64,000 nucleotides of DNA from Anisakis pegreffii (taxonomy: Eukaryota > Nematoda > Chromadorea > Rhabditida > Anisakidae): NCBI GenBank assembly GCA_035041965.1, contig JAPYMA010002647.1:62001-126000 (forward strand), read 5' to 3'. Each line of letters opens with the position of its first letter. Within the stretch, counting starts at the first letter, position 1. A program made the position numbers and the translations under genes. Shown piece after piece: positions 26,956-38,697 of the stretch. The notes below the pieces were generated by a model that had not been told where the DNA came from, made no database searches, and was given only the letters and a program-made list of their open reading frames with translations.

Positions 26956-28261
26956 TTACTGTAAATACCGGTTACGGATATCGTTGTATCAATTCTTACT
27001 TCGAGATAACCCTCAATTATCCTCATTTCATAGTGAGCCTCGTATCAAGATCGTGACTCTAAATGGTTTAGCAACATTAGCCGCAACTGCCCCAGCAAAA
27101 CCTTAGATGTCTTAGCGATTTTCTGTTGCTTCACCTGATGAGAATTGAATGCTAACGGTTCGGTCAGTCTCACATAGTGTTCGTCGGGGAGCACCTTTTT
27201 GATCAGAAGGGAAACCCGTCTTCTAAGCTGAACTGTTCCAGAATGGCCTCTTATCAAGCTCAACGTACTCTGACCAATACTAGTCCCTTCTATGGTTCCA
27301 TGAATGCCATCGGTTCAGCGTAATGGCGTTTGAATTGATTTTAATGAATGGATTCAGTGTGATTCATACTGCTCTTGTTATCGAATAGAATTTGTACTTA
27401 AGTACAGTTTTTTGGTGTTTACGTGCTGATCGTTCGTTTCTGCATGTTATCTCGTGCTGATCATGTGTTTACGTGCTGATCGTTCATGCATATCTGTCTA
27501 CTTTACAATTTTTCACTCATTGTTTGCTTTAGAGGGTTTCCTTACAGCTGCTTTCATTTCATAACATTTTTGGTTTTATAACATTTTTCTTCCGTACTCG
27601 CACAGTTTTCAAGGAAACTTTTCACTTATTATTAGACGTAGCCTCAGACCTTGGCTTCAGCTCCTTCTCTACGTCTAGGGTCTAGTTTATGCAAAAATAT
27701 GACAGCCTTTCGTTCCCATAGACACGAATACTTTGGAAATTGGGTATGCTATTTGTGCACCGTAAAGACTAAGAAAGTGAACGGAGATCTTCGTGATTGG
27801 ATTTCTTTCGCATAATCCCTACACAATCATCATCGTTTGAAGAGATGACTCAGTGATCTCGTCACACGTCCTCACAATGCATATAACACTTCAGAGCTTT
27901 ACTGAGCAGTTCTCCTGGCCGATGTAGCATGAACACAGTCAACTGGTCGATGTTTTGTTGAATTGAAGCAATTGCACCATTTTAAACTATTGCTGGCGAA
28001 TTGAATGCTGCTTGCTTTCTTCCGACACTAACAATAATAACGGTGCACTCTCTTTCGTGCATTTTTGACATTATATATACGATTAACGCTGTGAATAGAA
28101 ATGCACATTGCATTTATGCAAAATCCGACTATTCATTGCGATCGTCAGTGGTCTTTTCATTGTTCGCATTGAATTTAACTTAAGTAGCGAGTTTCCGTTA
28201 CACTTTCTGTCACTAGCGATTTGGTAGTTATTAGATTTTCGGTCGGTTTGATTCTTTTACC
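26956..28261. other. Intergenic
   Basis: No supported gene. A 21-bp direct repeat, GTGTTTACGTGCTGATCGTTC or close to it, occurs at about 27416-27437 and 27468-27489. The segment 27000-27320 has more even base composition and a 72-codon minus-strand frame without any family I recognise. Confidence 0.4.
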
Positions 28262-28541
28262 TGAATTACCTGGATTGGCAAGCAGGCTATCAAACGTTTG
28301 TAACGTTGCTGGCCACAATGCTCGCAACGTTTCCGTGCACATTGTTTTAGCCTCAATTTACGCCACCCGGCTGGCTAGGCGAGCAGGCCAATCGAACACA
28401 GCCGAGTAATTAACTAGTTGCCATGAATACTTTGCATAATTAATCGCGGCCAAGTATCAATCCAATAAATAATCATAACTCTAGTAATATGAATATTCCG
28501 CCGATCGTTCACAGCGATTGACAAAACAACCAGTCGATGTC
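28262..28541 (+). repeat. 280-bp direct duplication, copy 1
   Basis: This segment aligns end to end with 28836-29111 in the same orientation, with scattered substitutions and small indels. Both copies carry an open stretch of about 48 codons ending GAGTAA. The first copy has three extra bases in frame. Of five codon substitutions I see in that stretch, four change the amino acid, so conservation as protein is not supported. The original nature of the unit is unknown. Confidence 0.85.
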
Positions 28542-28835
28542 TGAGTAACAATTGTGAAATCGGTTTGATTGTGCTATGCTGATTCATGAGAACTGTTTCA
28601 GGGAAGGTTCAGGATATTTCGGATCAGTTCAACAAGACCGCACCGAATCATTTAAGAAAATGCAGAGAATCGCGACCGGTTCGTTGAAACAAATTCGTCC
28701 AGTGCAATTGAATTTAATGTTGTCTCGTCATAACTCAGCGATGGGTTGTACGATGCTCGAGAAGAGACTCAAAAACAACAGAGGAGTTGCGGCTCAGCCC
28801 GTCAAGAAGGTGCACATTTTGTCAATTGACCGTGA

Positions 28836-29111
28836 TGAATTACCTGGATTGGCAAGCAGGCTATCAAACGTTTGTAACGTTGCTGGCCACAATGCTCGCG
28901 TTTCCGTGCGCATTGTTTTAGCCTCAATTTATGCCACCCCGCTGGCTAGGCGAGCAGGCCAACCGAACACAACCGAGTAAATAATTAGTCGTCGTGAATA
29001 CTTTGCACAGTTAAACGTAGCCAAATACCAATCCGATAAATAATCATAACTCTACCAAATAAACATTCCGCCGATCGCTCACTGCGATTGACGAAACAAC
29101 CACTCGATGTC
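28836..29111 (+). repeat. 280-bp direct duplication, copy 2
   Basis: Partner of 28262-28541. The 294 bp between the copies is single-copy in this window. In this copy the open stretch is fused to upstream sequence, giving a 134-codon frame from 28576 that I do not recognise. Confidence 0.85.
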
Positions 29112-29815
29112 CACGTGATAATCCATGATGAATAGCAGTGTTAATAGTTTGCTTTCGGCATTGTTGATCGAAGGTTTAAAAAATGGTCTATTCATTCAAC
29201 AGATAGTTACCGATTTGTCAACTTAAGGTACATGGAGACAATTTCTTCGCCCCATTTTATGTGACACAAAAGGATTTTGTGGCCAATTTGCTGATGCATC
29301 GCGTTAGAGCCTTCTTGAACGAAGGTTTATCACTTATGCATAATTTCATTTTATTTGACTTCTTTTTGAGCTATCGCTATCACCCACATCATCCTGGAAA
29401 CTCATAGGGCTGAGACGAAATGGTTCGTTAAGTCAGCTGTTTTATGCAAAACTGATCTTCTCATAAACAGTTGATCATCTCATGGCAACCCATGCGATGA
29501 TCGACTGGTTTATTATTGCTCAGCAAATGTGACGATCCAATTAGAAGATGATCAGCTGAGATTTTTGAAGATAACCATCAGAATCAATTGAAAACGTTTC
29601 AGATAATGGTATTGCACCAACAAAGTTACAGCAGCGTTTCCTCGTACTTACGAGAATGTTCAAGAATCGCAATCAAATCCCGGATTATGTTGCGTAAGTG
29701 AACACTTCAGTTCATTCATTAATTTTGGGCACTAGAATGGTTACGTTCGCGGTAAATAACGTATAAAAATGTGCGTGATTGGCATAACTTTTACAATTGC
29801 TACAGAAGCAGCACG

Positions 29816-29965
29816 ATGGCCCGAATGCACGATCGAATGAGGGTTGTGTTCATTATCGTCGCCACATCGATCTTTTACGTCTTCTTCTTTTCATTCTACA
29901 GAACAATGGCTTATATGGTTTCGTGGAATAAGCAAAGGAACAATTTCATTCACTTCAAAGAGTAA
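29816..29965 (+). CDS. Possible 49-aa single-pass membrane protein or first exon
   Basis: I do not recognise this protein. A CTACAG acceptor-like site ends 10 nt before the ATG, which could accept a spliced leader. The frame starts with basic residues (MARMHDRMR), then has about 17 hydrophobic and aromatic residues, then a basic-polar tail ending HFKE and a TAA stop. That resembles a small type II membrane segment. Length alone does not exclude a chance frame in this AT-rich sequence, and no second exon was found. Confidence 0.2.
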   Translation: MARMHDRMRVVFIIVATSIFYVFFFSFYRTMAYMVSWNKQRNNFIHFKE

Positions 29966-31407
29966 TCGAACGTCTTAATCTGGTTTGTTTTTATCATCCA
30001 GCAAAGCAATGAGACAGAAATGCTATTATGTGATAATCAAATGTTTTCTACGAATAACATGAACAAAATGCGACACTTGAGTGCGTATAAATGCTATTCT
30101 GATGTGAAAATGATCATAACTGGTGTATATTCTTGAAGACAGCTTGAACGGGTATTTTTCAATGTGGTCATTATCGCCCACCAGTTAGCGAAAACATTGT
30201 GTATGGAAGCAATTATGACGATGAAAAATTTTTCGAAAAATTTTCGTGGTTTTTCTCAAGATTGAGAAAAACGCAAGTTTTTGGAACGGTCGAACTCAGT
30301 TCAGTTATCAAATAAATTGAGTTTGTCCGTCTCAAAAGCAGGCTGCATTGGATTCGGGAGTTCAACGATCAAATTGAGCGGAAAAGTAAAAGTTCCTAAT
30401 TTGCAGATTGGTTGCAATGTGGTCTTGATTTGCACCCAAATGACCGGTGGTTATCATCAGGACATTCCCTGATTGTGATCGCATCACAATATCTATCTTA
30501 TCATCAAATATCAATCTAATTTTGTAACTCATTCAACCGAAACAAGTGATCACTTCCGAAGCAGTTTCGTCTTTTTTAAATGTCCCTTTTTATGATAACA
30601 GTTTTTCTTCTTAACGGATTGTAACGATTGCTCTATCGATATCAATGATACGAAATGAAGAGATCGAATAAATCGATTTGCTTGTTTACCGATAGTAATC
30701 TTGTATGATGTGCCTATGATTAATTCAACACCGCTTTTGTCGGTAAATGAACAAAATCGAGCATTTGTCAAATAAAGCATTCGTGAGTACCATATACAAA
30801 TATATATTCATAGACTCTTCCAAACAATAATACCCATTTAAATTCAAGACGCGTTGAACCAATCAGTTTAAAATTTCGAATTGTTCTCGTGTAAAACTCT
30901 TCACTCTGAAGGGGAATCAATTCAGCATGTTGTCAAGATTTCATTCTTTAAATCATTCTCAATCTTAAGCTTAATCTCATTCTTATCAGAGCTATCATTG
31001 TTTCTGCTTTGGTGACAACCGAAATGACTAGCGAAGAAAAATGCAACCAACCAATTTTGAGGGTAATGTGATAACTTTGTTCGTGTTCTCGATTGATTCC
31101 CTTTCATTTGTGTGTTCGTGTAAATCACTCGTTTCGATACTCTGAAGTTGACGTACTGCACGTGTAAATATGTATCAGTGATGTTTTAAAAATATGTAAG
31201 ATGCCTTAAAATATGTTTTAAAAATATGCAAGATGTTTTGAAAAAAGTAGTTCTGAATAAAGCATTTTAATCATTTGAAGTGATTTAACGCTTATTGTTT
31301 TATGATAAAGCTACAATGCCAACATTCATAACGCATCCACATTTTTCGAATGAATGCAGTTCAATTATTCCGCATTCGATTCTAATAGAATAAGCAATCG
31401 ATGAGAA

Positions 31408-31436
31408 TTGCAACAAGCGACTGAACGCGAGAATTT
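31408..31436 (+). repeat. 29-bp exact direct repeat, copy 1
   Basis: A 29-nt string beginning TTGCAACAAGCGACTG is identical to 31744-31772. Downstream words (TTTCACATGTT, ATACTGTTCA, TGAAGTTAAGT) also recur in the same order after the second copy but closer together, so the second copy looks like a shortened version of about 31408-31680. Confidence 0.85.
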
Positions 31437-31692
31437 ATGCAAATGAACATTGCGGAGTTGTTTAGGCTTGTATGAGATTCAATTGCACGTATTTCACATG
31501 TTGATGGGGGCAACACTTGGAAAGAAGGATTTATACGTGATGTATTTGGCTTGAACGTGATACTGTTCATCAGAGTTTGGAATATGGAATATGAAATCAA
31601 GTCACGAAATACTTCAATGAATGAAGTGCTAAATGATAAGGAGGAGATTGATGCGTTATGAAGTTAAGTGTAACTAATATCAATTATAACTA

Positions 31693-32403
31693 GTGTTTGC
31701 AAAATATCGTCCATTTTTTCAGTACTGAGATCGGTGAACGAATTTGCAACAAGCGACTGAACGCGAGAATTTCACATGTTTGAAAAAATACTGTTCAATG
31801 AAGTTAAGTATAACTAATTATAATACCGGTATCGTTTTCAAATACGGATACGATAACGGTATTGAAAAACAACTTTTTAAATATAGAAATGTGACTTGTT
31901 CAACACGTTCTTTTTGATCCAATGTGTTCATAATTAATTACAAGAATTTTTTTGTAACAAATCACTCACTCAAGAAATTCAACAAAAAATACAACAAAAA
32001 ATTCAACAGAAAAAAAAAAATATGTTAAGAAAATGGTTTCACTATGCTTCCTTTCACTCAGTACCCCATAAGTGATGCTGAAGGTATTAATAAAAGAACG
32101 AATACTTTGAACAAAATTCATTGATACTTGAAACACACCGTCAGAAAGTTGGCAATCATCGAAACAATTGAAGGAAGCACGCAATGAGATGACAAGAAAT
32201 GCTCAAATGAACGACTGATTGAACAACAACAGATTCCGGATATGTTTCATGCTCTAATCGTGATGGATATACTACCAAATTCACTTGAAATGACTTGCGG
32301 TATAAATACCAGAAATACCGTGAATATCGACAGCACGAATCCCGAGATCGATATTTCCTTTCTAATACTGGTATTTGGTAGTACCGAGATCTTGTGTAAA
32401 CAC
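31693..32403. mobile_element. Candidate 711-bp non-autonomous DNA element
   Basis: The ends are inverted: GTGTTTGCAAAA on the left, and GTGTTTACACAA read inward from the right. Perfect 6-bp TAACTA copies flank it (31687-31692 and 32404-32409). A TA-only duplication in the manner of Tc1/mariner also fits. Inside are several inverted CGGTAT/ATACCG words and the second copy of the 29-bp repeat. No transposase frame is seen. Because the adjacent host sequence is itself partly duplicated inside, the flanking match could reflect a local rearrangement instead. Confidence 0.5.
31744..31772 (+). repeat. 29-bp exact direct repeat, copy 2
   Basis: Identical to 31408-31436. It lies inside the 711-bp candidate element, near its left end. 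Confidence 0.85.
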
Positions 32404-32409
32404 TAACTA

Positions 32410-33611
32410 TAACTGATTACTTAGCAAGTTCAATTCTATCTGTTTAAAAATATTTGTTTACGTTGAATAGTGCAAACTACTTCTAGGTTGATATAAAAAA
32501 GTGTTATTGTCATATCGACTATTGAACGATTCAAATCGACTGAAGTATCACGTGACGAAAGTGTCGAAAGCAGAATATATGACATGTGAATTTCTGCACA
32601 TTTCTTAAGTTGTTTCCGAAGTTGTACTCGAAGAACGTCGTGCATTCCGGATTGTTCATCTGCCTTGTGATTAGCAAATGGCTCTCGAAAACATATTGTT
32701 GCATTTTCGCCACTTAACAAAGCAAAAATGAGCGTACTGTGCCGCATAAGTATCAGTTATTTGATCATTTATTTCATTCAATACTCATTAATTCGGTTGT
32801 GACATCGAATTTTCGTTGACTAATTGGTTGTGACTCGTTGCAGTGACCCGTCATCTCACACGTGAGTGCAGCGATTTTCAAGTAATCGTCGAAGAGTGTG
32901 TCAAGGTCAGCATGTAAACTTGAACAATGTTAAATTGCAAACTTATCAACCGATGAAAACACTCTGTGAAATCTTCACTATCAGTAGCACTTTTATCTCC
33001 GAGACCAGTTTATGTGATATCATCCATTTTCCCTTATGCGAAGATGCCCCTATTCCCTTGAAAGAGTAAAAAATTTTACTTCTGACAACGTTATTTACCG
33101 TCACCAAAATCAAAATCTCAACATTCCAAATGAGTGAGGCAAGAAGGTGGTGACGTTCGTATGTAGAGACTATAAATTGCACGTTGAGCACTGATTGACT
33201 ATTTTCTATTCTGGTAAAACCAGTCATCAAAACAATTTCAACCATTATTTATGTTCAAGCATAGTTGCCGTTGTCTTGTCAATAAAGTGGCTTCTCGACA
33301 CTCACTTGAACAAGTGATGTTTTCGTTGATGTTTTGGTTGTTTGACTTGTTGATGCTACACCATTTTTAATTAATTTCACTTATCAGATTTCGATTTGAA
33401 GTTCAGTTTCATTGGAGTGTATCGAATCTAAAACGCAACAAAAGCGATTGTTCTGAATCGCGGCGATAAAATGTCCATACTTGATTGTTGGACATCTGTT
33501 TTGTTGAATCATCTCGATGCCTTCGAATGTCTATGTTGTTGAAGCGCAATTAAGGCGTTCCACGTTTGCAACGGAAGCAATCAAATGAATAAACAAGGTG
33601 ATTCCAACATA
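32410..33611. other. Intergenic
   Basis: I see no gene, RNA or repeat that I can support here. Open frames up to about 100 codons occur on the minus strand without any recognised motif. Confidence 0.4.
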
Positions 33612-33619
33612 CTCTATAT

Positions 33620-33833
33620 CAGGGGTCCCCATAGGCCCATAGGGAGAAACTACCTACTTTTGGGTAATTTGAGGGTATCAGGAGGGGATGAGGGTAACGG
33701 GGGGAATCGGAAAATTAGTTCTGAAGTTGTGCGAGGAAATAGTAAATTAATGTAGCGGGAGGGGACGCGCAGCAATGACGTCCTGTCAGACAATCGAAGG
33801 GGATAATGCAGCACCCGAGTGTGGGAACCACTA
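33620..33833 (+). mobile_element. hAT-type MITE, copy B
   Basis: A 214-bp element of the same family as 25659-25846, in the opposite orientation. The left end is CAGGGGTCCCCAT and the right end, read inward, is TAGTGGTTCCCAC. The flanks CTCTATAT (33612-33619) and CTCCATAT (33834-33841) form an 8-bp target duplication with one mismatch. It is G-rich on the plus strand (AGGGTAACGGGGGG). The 62-codon frame that starts inside it at 33775 runs out of the element and is not a gene. Confidence 0.82.
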
Positions 33834-33841
33834 CTCCATAT

Positions 33842-34848
33842 TCTTTCTTTCCCAGCTAGAAATGAACGGCCATTTGCGAGAAAACGATCTTAGTGTTCAA
33901 TTTGGATGCCATCAGAAGACAGATCACACTTCAGGGGGTTCATTCGAAGTGATGTTTCTATAAGGATTCGTGTCACTTCAATTCAGAACTGATGAATGGT
34001 TTCGATTTTGGTTGATTCATTGGATTTTTACTATGATTTTTAGTGTACCGATAGGGTGTGGTTGTTGCAGTTGCTGTTTTTTAACTGAATTCTTGTTATG
34101 TATCACAATTCCACTATGAAATGATCAAAAAAAAATTCAGTGTTGTCGAAAAATGCTCATTTCAAAAAAAAAAAAATTCGAAGTCTTTATGAGTTTCGGA
34201 AAGAATCACTTCGGAAACATTGATAAATTGCTATCGGGGTTGTTTGCATCGCTGGGAAAGTCTTCGAAATTATGAATGAAGTACTCAATCATAAAAGGAA
34301 TGTTCACTTGATCGTAGTTCATAGTTGATGTTTTCTCATTTGACTGCCCCGAAGAAGATGAAATTAATTCATCGCTGAGAAAATAGATTCTAGCGTGGAA
34401 ATAATGATATTTTACGTGCAATTTTGATATTTGTACGCATTGACAATGCCCTTTGTCAGTTTTTTCCCTTTTCTCCACTTTTTGTGGTTGTTTGTGCTGG
34501 AAAACGATTGTTTTTTGTTTTCACTATCCATGAGGATAAAAATTTCGGATAGGTGATATATCGCTATATTTTACTGACGATATTTGGAATGAAATACATG
34601 AATCGTACAGATTTATGTATTTTGAATGGTACAGAAAAAGTAACTCGAAATCCGTGAACAAAATTGTTGATAAAGTGATCAGTTTCCCTATTTGGGCATA
34701 TCCTCTTCGAATATTCGTGTAATATTTACTCGCATCTATGTTCTCTTCGACTAGTTGCATACCATTCCAGTGGTGCAGCCGTTTTTCACAACACCTGAAG
34801 ACACACGGTTCGAAAGGCTTAGCGATACTCCGAACGACTAGCGTTTCA
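33842..34848. other. Intergenic, upstream of the dehydrogenase
   Basis: No gene supported. A poly-A run lies at about 34166-34178. The 3' end of this stretch is the presumed outron of the dehydrogenase gene. Confidence 0.4.
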
Positions 34849-34849
34849 G
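34842..34849 (+). promoter_or_regulatory. Likely spliced-leader acceptor for the dehydrogenase
   Basis: CGTTTCAG ends 5 nt before the ATG at 34855. A strong nematode 3' splice site this close to the start, with no recognisable upstream exon, is the usual layout for trans-splicing. An unrecognised 5' exon spliced in cis would look the same. Confidence 0.6.
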
Positions 34850-34854
34850 GCAAT

Positions 34855-37428
34855 ATGGGCACTATAAGTCGTCAACCAGTGCTAAAGCGAATTTTCATGG
34901 TTGTATGCTTTGCATTCCAATACGTCTACATTCTTCTGTTCCGTGAACTGCCGCTCCTTTTCTATTCTGCACGAAAGTCAGTCACGAATCAGGTGGTGAT
35001 ATCAATTACTGTTAATATTCAGTTTTTCCTACGGTCATCGAATCAGATGAATTGTCAACTCTAAAATTTGTAGTCATTCGTTTTCATATTCAGATTGTTG
35101 TTATCACAGGAGGTGGTCGTGGTCTCGGAAAAGGCTTGGCAAAGCAGTTTGCCATCAAAGAGCATGCTATTGTTTGTATTCTGGATATAAATGAGGTCGT
35201 TCAATTCGTCTAATTGTAATCTGAACTAACGAAGTCGCTGTGAAATTCTCTTGATCTGAATAAGTGAAATGATGAATTTGGATTTAATTTATTTTATGCG
35301 ATCAAATTAAATAATGGTGTGAGTGCTAATTGTACCATGCTATCTGTAATCACAATAATAACAACAGAATAGTAGCAATGAAACTGGCGAACACCATGAG
35401 CATATAATAGTAAAATAAATGATAAGATCAGTAGCAATGATGTATCGCTTTTTGCAGAATGATGGACTGGAATCGGTTTCTGAGATAGTCGATGAGGGTG
35501 GACAAGCATATTTCTTCAAATGTGATGTTTCGGACTCGGAAAGTGTTCGTGCATGTGCTAAGAGCATATACTCATCACCTGAATTAGGTCTGTACAAAAC
35601 TGAGCAGTAAAGATCATCCGATCTGCTGCAGTGATTCAATCCAATTAGCCGTTCAGCCTTATTGTGAGTGTCACTGGTCAATAACATTTTGCGTTTAAGG
35701 TCATGTGGACATTCTGATTTGCAATGCAGCAGTCCTTCGAATGGGAACTGTGCTCGATCTGAGTGATGCGGATTTCAAGACAACCACAAACGTTAATATA
35801 CTCGGCTATATTTATGTACGTTTGAACTGATTCTCTTTAGATTCTGTTAAGAACTCCTTAGTTTCCGACCTTAATCTACGTTCACGTGGATTAACGTGGA
35901 TTAATAGGCCGGAAACTGAGGAGTTCTGATCAGATAACGTGAAATTGATGACAAAAATGACATTTCGATAGAAGCATGAGAATTTTCTAGTGATCCAGTA
36001 AGGTTCTACGTTACATTGTAAGCAGTGAAATGAACACATGAAAAGAGTAGTGCTCATAGGGCAGTCAGTACTGTGTACTTGAGTCATCATGGGTTGCTGT
36101 GAGCATCTCAGGAGACATCATCAAAAATGAAGAATTTTCTCGAGAACTAATGAAATTTTAGGCAGTCAAGTCATTTGTTGAGGATATGATGAATCGAAAT
36201 AGAGGACAAATTGTCGCGATCGGTTCACTTTGTAGTCATTACGGAGAGTATTTGGGATCTGCTTACTGGTGCGTGAAAGTTGGTTTAGTGATTTCAAGTT
36301 GATCAGTGGCGATCAGTTCAAAGATGATCAGTTTAAGATGATTTCAAGAGCATAGTGATAATTGCAAAAATGCGTTAATTACAATGGCTGATTCATGTGA
36401 TTAATGAATCATGTGATTAGTCAAGCATTCGAGTTTATATTTGCATTCTTTTCAATGATGTTGCTGTCTAATGAATTGAAAAATGAAAAAAAAGTCGATT
36501 GAGAATATCGCTGATGAAAAATATAATTATAAGTTCAGTGATGCTATTTGATTAATATGTCGTGTGTTCGGAATGATTAGTGATTTGCAATGTTTTCAAG
36601 CATCAATCAGCAAATCTTTGCAGTACGTCGAAATTCGCCGTTAGAGGATTTATGGAATCTCTTCATATGGAGCTGATTGAGAAAAACAATAATATCACCA
36701 CCACACAAATTTATCCATATTTTATCGACACACCGTTCATAGCCGAAAAGCAAATCACACCTTTCAGCACGTATGTGAACACCATTAAATGCCAACATTT
36801 TATGGTGCTGAACAAACTGAATCATTCACCTCAACAAATTCTCATGTGCATCTTACAATTTCGGAAAAATGTCAGGCGAAAATTTACCTGACATTCTTTG
36901 AGCAAATAATTTGAAAGCATTGGAAGATTGCTAGAAATTTTATCGTTTATTCACCTTCCATAAGCCATCCCTTCTTCCGTAAAGCTCTATCAGTATGAAT
37001 TTTGGTAGAAATGATCGCAGTTTCAGTTTCTACGAACTTCTACCACTTGATCTATGCGTGAAGAAGATAACGGATGCAATTTTGAGAGAAGAGCTCTACT
37101 GCTACATTCCATGGCACATGCAGTTCTTGTGTGTTTTCTGTAAATGGTATGTGCTCATGATGCAAGTGTTTCATTAAGAAATGTTAATTTTCATAATGTT
37201 ATCATTATCGTGATAAAAACAGTCAATAATTACAACCGGTTCTTTCCGCTGTTTAATCAAATTTATCAATTGTTTGCCTACCAAAATCATTAATCTACTT
37301 GATATGACCAGTGGATATAATTCAGCTTGGCCTCAAAGCACATCCTACCAGCGGCACGACGCTTGTTCAATTTCCGCTATGCGCCGGGAGAGAAACAACT
37401 CATGGATGCAAAATTAAATTACGCCTGA
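34855..37428 (+). CDS. Membrane-anchored short-chain dehydrogenase/reductase
   Basis: NAD(P)-dependent oxidoreductase of the classical SDR fold, probably of the SDR16C type (retinol, steroid or lipid-droplet dehydrogenases). Eight exons join in phase to 322 aa: 34855-34992, 35094-35195, 35458-35587, 35700-35815, 36162-36268, 36624-36770, 37021-37146, 37326-37428. Residues 12-30 form a hydrophobic N-terminal anchor. The cofactor loop TGGGRGLG is 51-58, the acidic residue binding the cofactor ribose is at the end of strand 2 in LDIN (about 77), and NAA is 132-134. The catalytic triad is S184, Y197 and K201 in the order S-13-Y-K. The last exon supplies a C-terminal tail ending LNYA; without it the frame would stop at 37177. 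Length is normal for the subfamily. Substrate is not predictable from sequence. Likely sited at the ER or lipid droplet, by analogy. Confidence 0.95.
35842..35936 (+). repeat. Intronic hairpin in dehydrogenase intron 4
   Basis: Arms at about 35842-35876 and 35900-35936 are reverse complements with few mismatches. The core pairs AGAACTCCTTAGTTTCCG with CGGAAACTGAGGAGTTCT (one G-T type mismatch). A 20-25 nt loop contains a repeated CGTGGATTAA word. It fits a small fold-back MITE or a pre-miRNA-like hairpin. It lies on the sense strand of the intron 35816-36161. Confidence 0.8.
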
Positions 37429-37694
37429 CATAAGGATAAGGATGATGACTTGAAAAAGCTCTCTTGATGATTTCAGCGATATGTTTTATCAAAAATAATG
37501 CCGCTGTCATCCGAGTATATCTCATTCATCCAACGACATATTACATTGATGCATCGTTCGAATTACTTTGTATATTTTAATTGTTCTGAAATGGTTGAAG
37601 TTCTCCACATCTGATATAAATTAGATCTGATCTGATTGGTTTCATGTAAAACCTGTCATAGCACTGGTGTTAAGGGAGTGTTTCTTTTAGTCAT

Positions 37695-37933
37695 CAAATG
37701 ACAAATCTTTTGATTTTTACGAGCATGTTGAATCGACAGTGTCAATATTGATAACAATGTGTGTGTGTCAATGAAGTAATTACAACATGTCGGTCGATAG
37801 GTTCTAATGAATATGATTCGTTGTTCAATGTAGATTCCATTTGAAGACTTGCCTGTCGTCTCAATTGTTTCATCACACTTCACAATTGAATAATAAAACG
37901 ACTTTAATTAACCAATGACATTGAGATTTAATA
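37695..37933 (+). repeat. 240-bp direct repeat, copy 1
   Basis: Nearly identical to 38698-38941 in the same orientation, with roughly a dozen differences seen by eye, several of them 1-bp indels. It starts about 270 bp after the dehydrogenase stop. It contains AATAAA at about 37888, but whether this is the dehydrogenase poly(A) signal is unknown. The ends do not show TG..CA LTR termini. Confidence 0.92.
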
Positions 37934-38697
37934 ACTTGCAACAGATCTCGTATGACAACCATCAAACACTTTGAAGCCTACATTTATGACTGATCGAATA
38001 CAATAAAGAACCGAGTCATGAGTGCTAATTTGATTCCGATGACCAGAGGTGGGCGCTAATGCACTGATCCGCTGATCCGTTATCACCGGATCAGCGATTC
38101 AACGACAGCGCACTGCCGTGTTCAAATGGCGGAATTTTTCAGCGACAGCGCCTGCTAGGGTCTTTGGTCAGTGCCTCAGCGAGCTACTTTTTGGGGAGCT
38201 TAGTAACTTACGTTAAATTTTCGTTTACAACTGAATGCATGTTTTTCCAAACATTAAGGTAGGTAAATACATGTTTACGCTATAACACTGCATTAAATTC
38301 GAACCTACTGTACTCATACTCTTCTGAACAGTTCAAATTAATGTTAATGGTTATCACTATTTATCAAATTTTTTAATCGGTCCTTGATAGGAGGAATTTG
38401 AGACGTATTATTGTTTGAAATCTAGGAGATGATCGATGTGTCCAATGCGATTAGGTTATCAGTTTCGAAGAAAATTAATGAGATGCTATGAATTAGAGGA
38501 GAAATCAAAGGTCAAAGGAATACAAACTGGATGGTTTTGTGTAGAAATTGATTTTTTTGATTGATGATTGTAAAATTTGTTAGATGATTCTTTTTTTGGC
38601 TTTCTAAGAAATTAGTTTGCTGCTATTAACAAACTAATCGTGTTTTTTTTTTACTGTTGATTGATGATCATTTGTTGATCATCATTTTAAAAACTTG
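37934..38697. other. Spacer between the two 240-bp repeats
   Basis: A 764-bp segment without a gene. It holds a GC-richer patch at 38041-38200 that looks like part of a hAT-type element. Confidence 0.5.
38044..38169. mobile_element. Possible hAT-like fragment with hairpin
   Basis: The patch begins CAGAGGTGGGCGC, a common hAT-like terminus, and is GC-richer than its flanks. It contains a perfect 9-bp stem GCTGATCCG/CGGATCAGC with a 7-nt loop at 38071-38095 and two GCGACAGCGC-type words. I could not find a convincing right terminus or target duplication, so boundaries are approximate. Confidence 0.35.

Larger units (their letters stand above)
29112..31686. other. Intergenic with one weak small-ORF candidate
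   Basis: No conserved domain recognised. The only exon-like item is a 49-codon frame at 29816-29965, described separately. The region 30230-30270 is an A/T palindromic run of AAAAATTTT words. Confidence 0.4.

Noticed and set aside
33775..33963. 62-codon frame starting in MITE copy B
   Set aside because: It crosses the transposon boundary and is not conserved in copy A.
37147..37177. Read-through end of dehydrogenase exon 7
   Set aside because: A GTATGT donor at 37147 joins in phase to a conserved-looking last exon at 37326, giving a better C-terminus.
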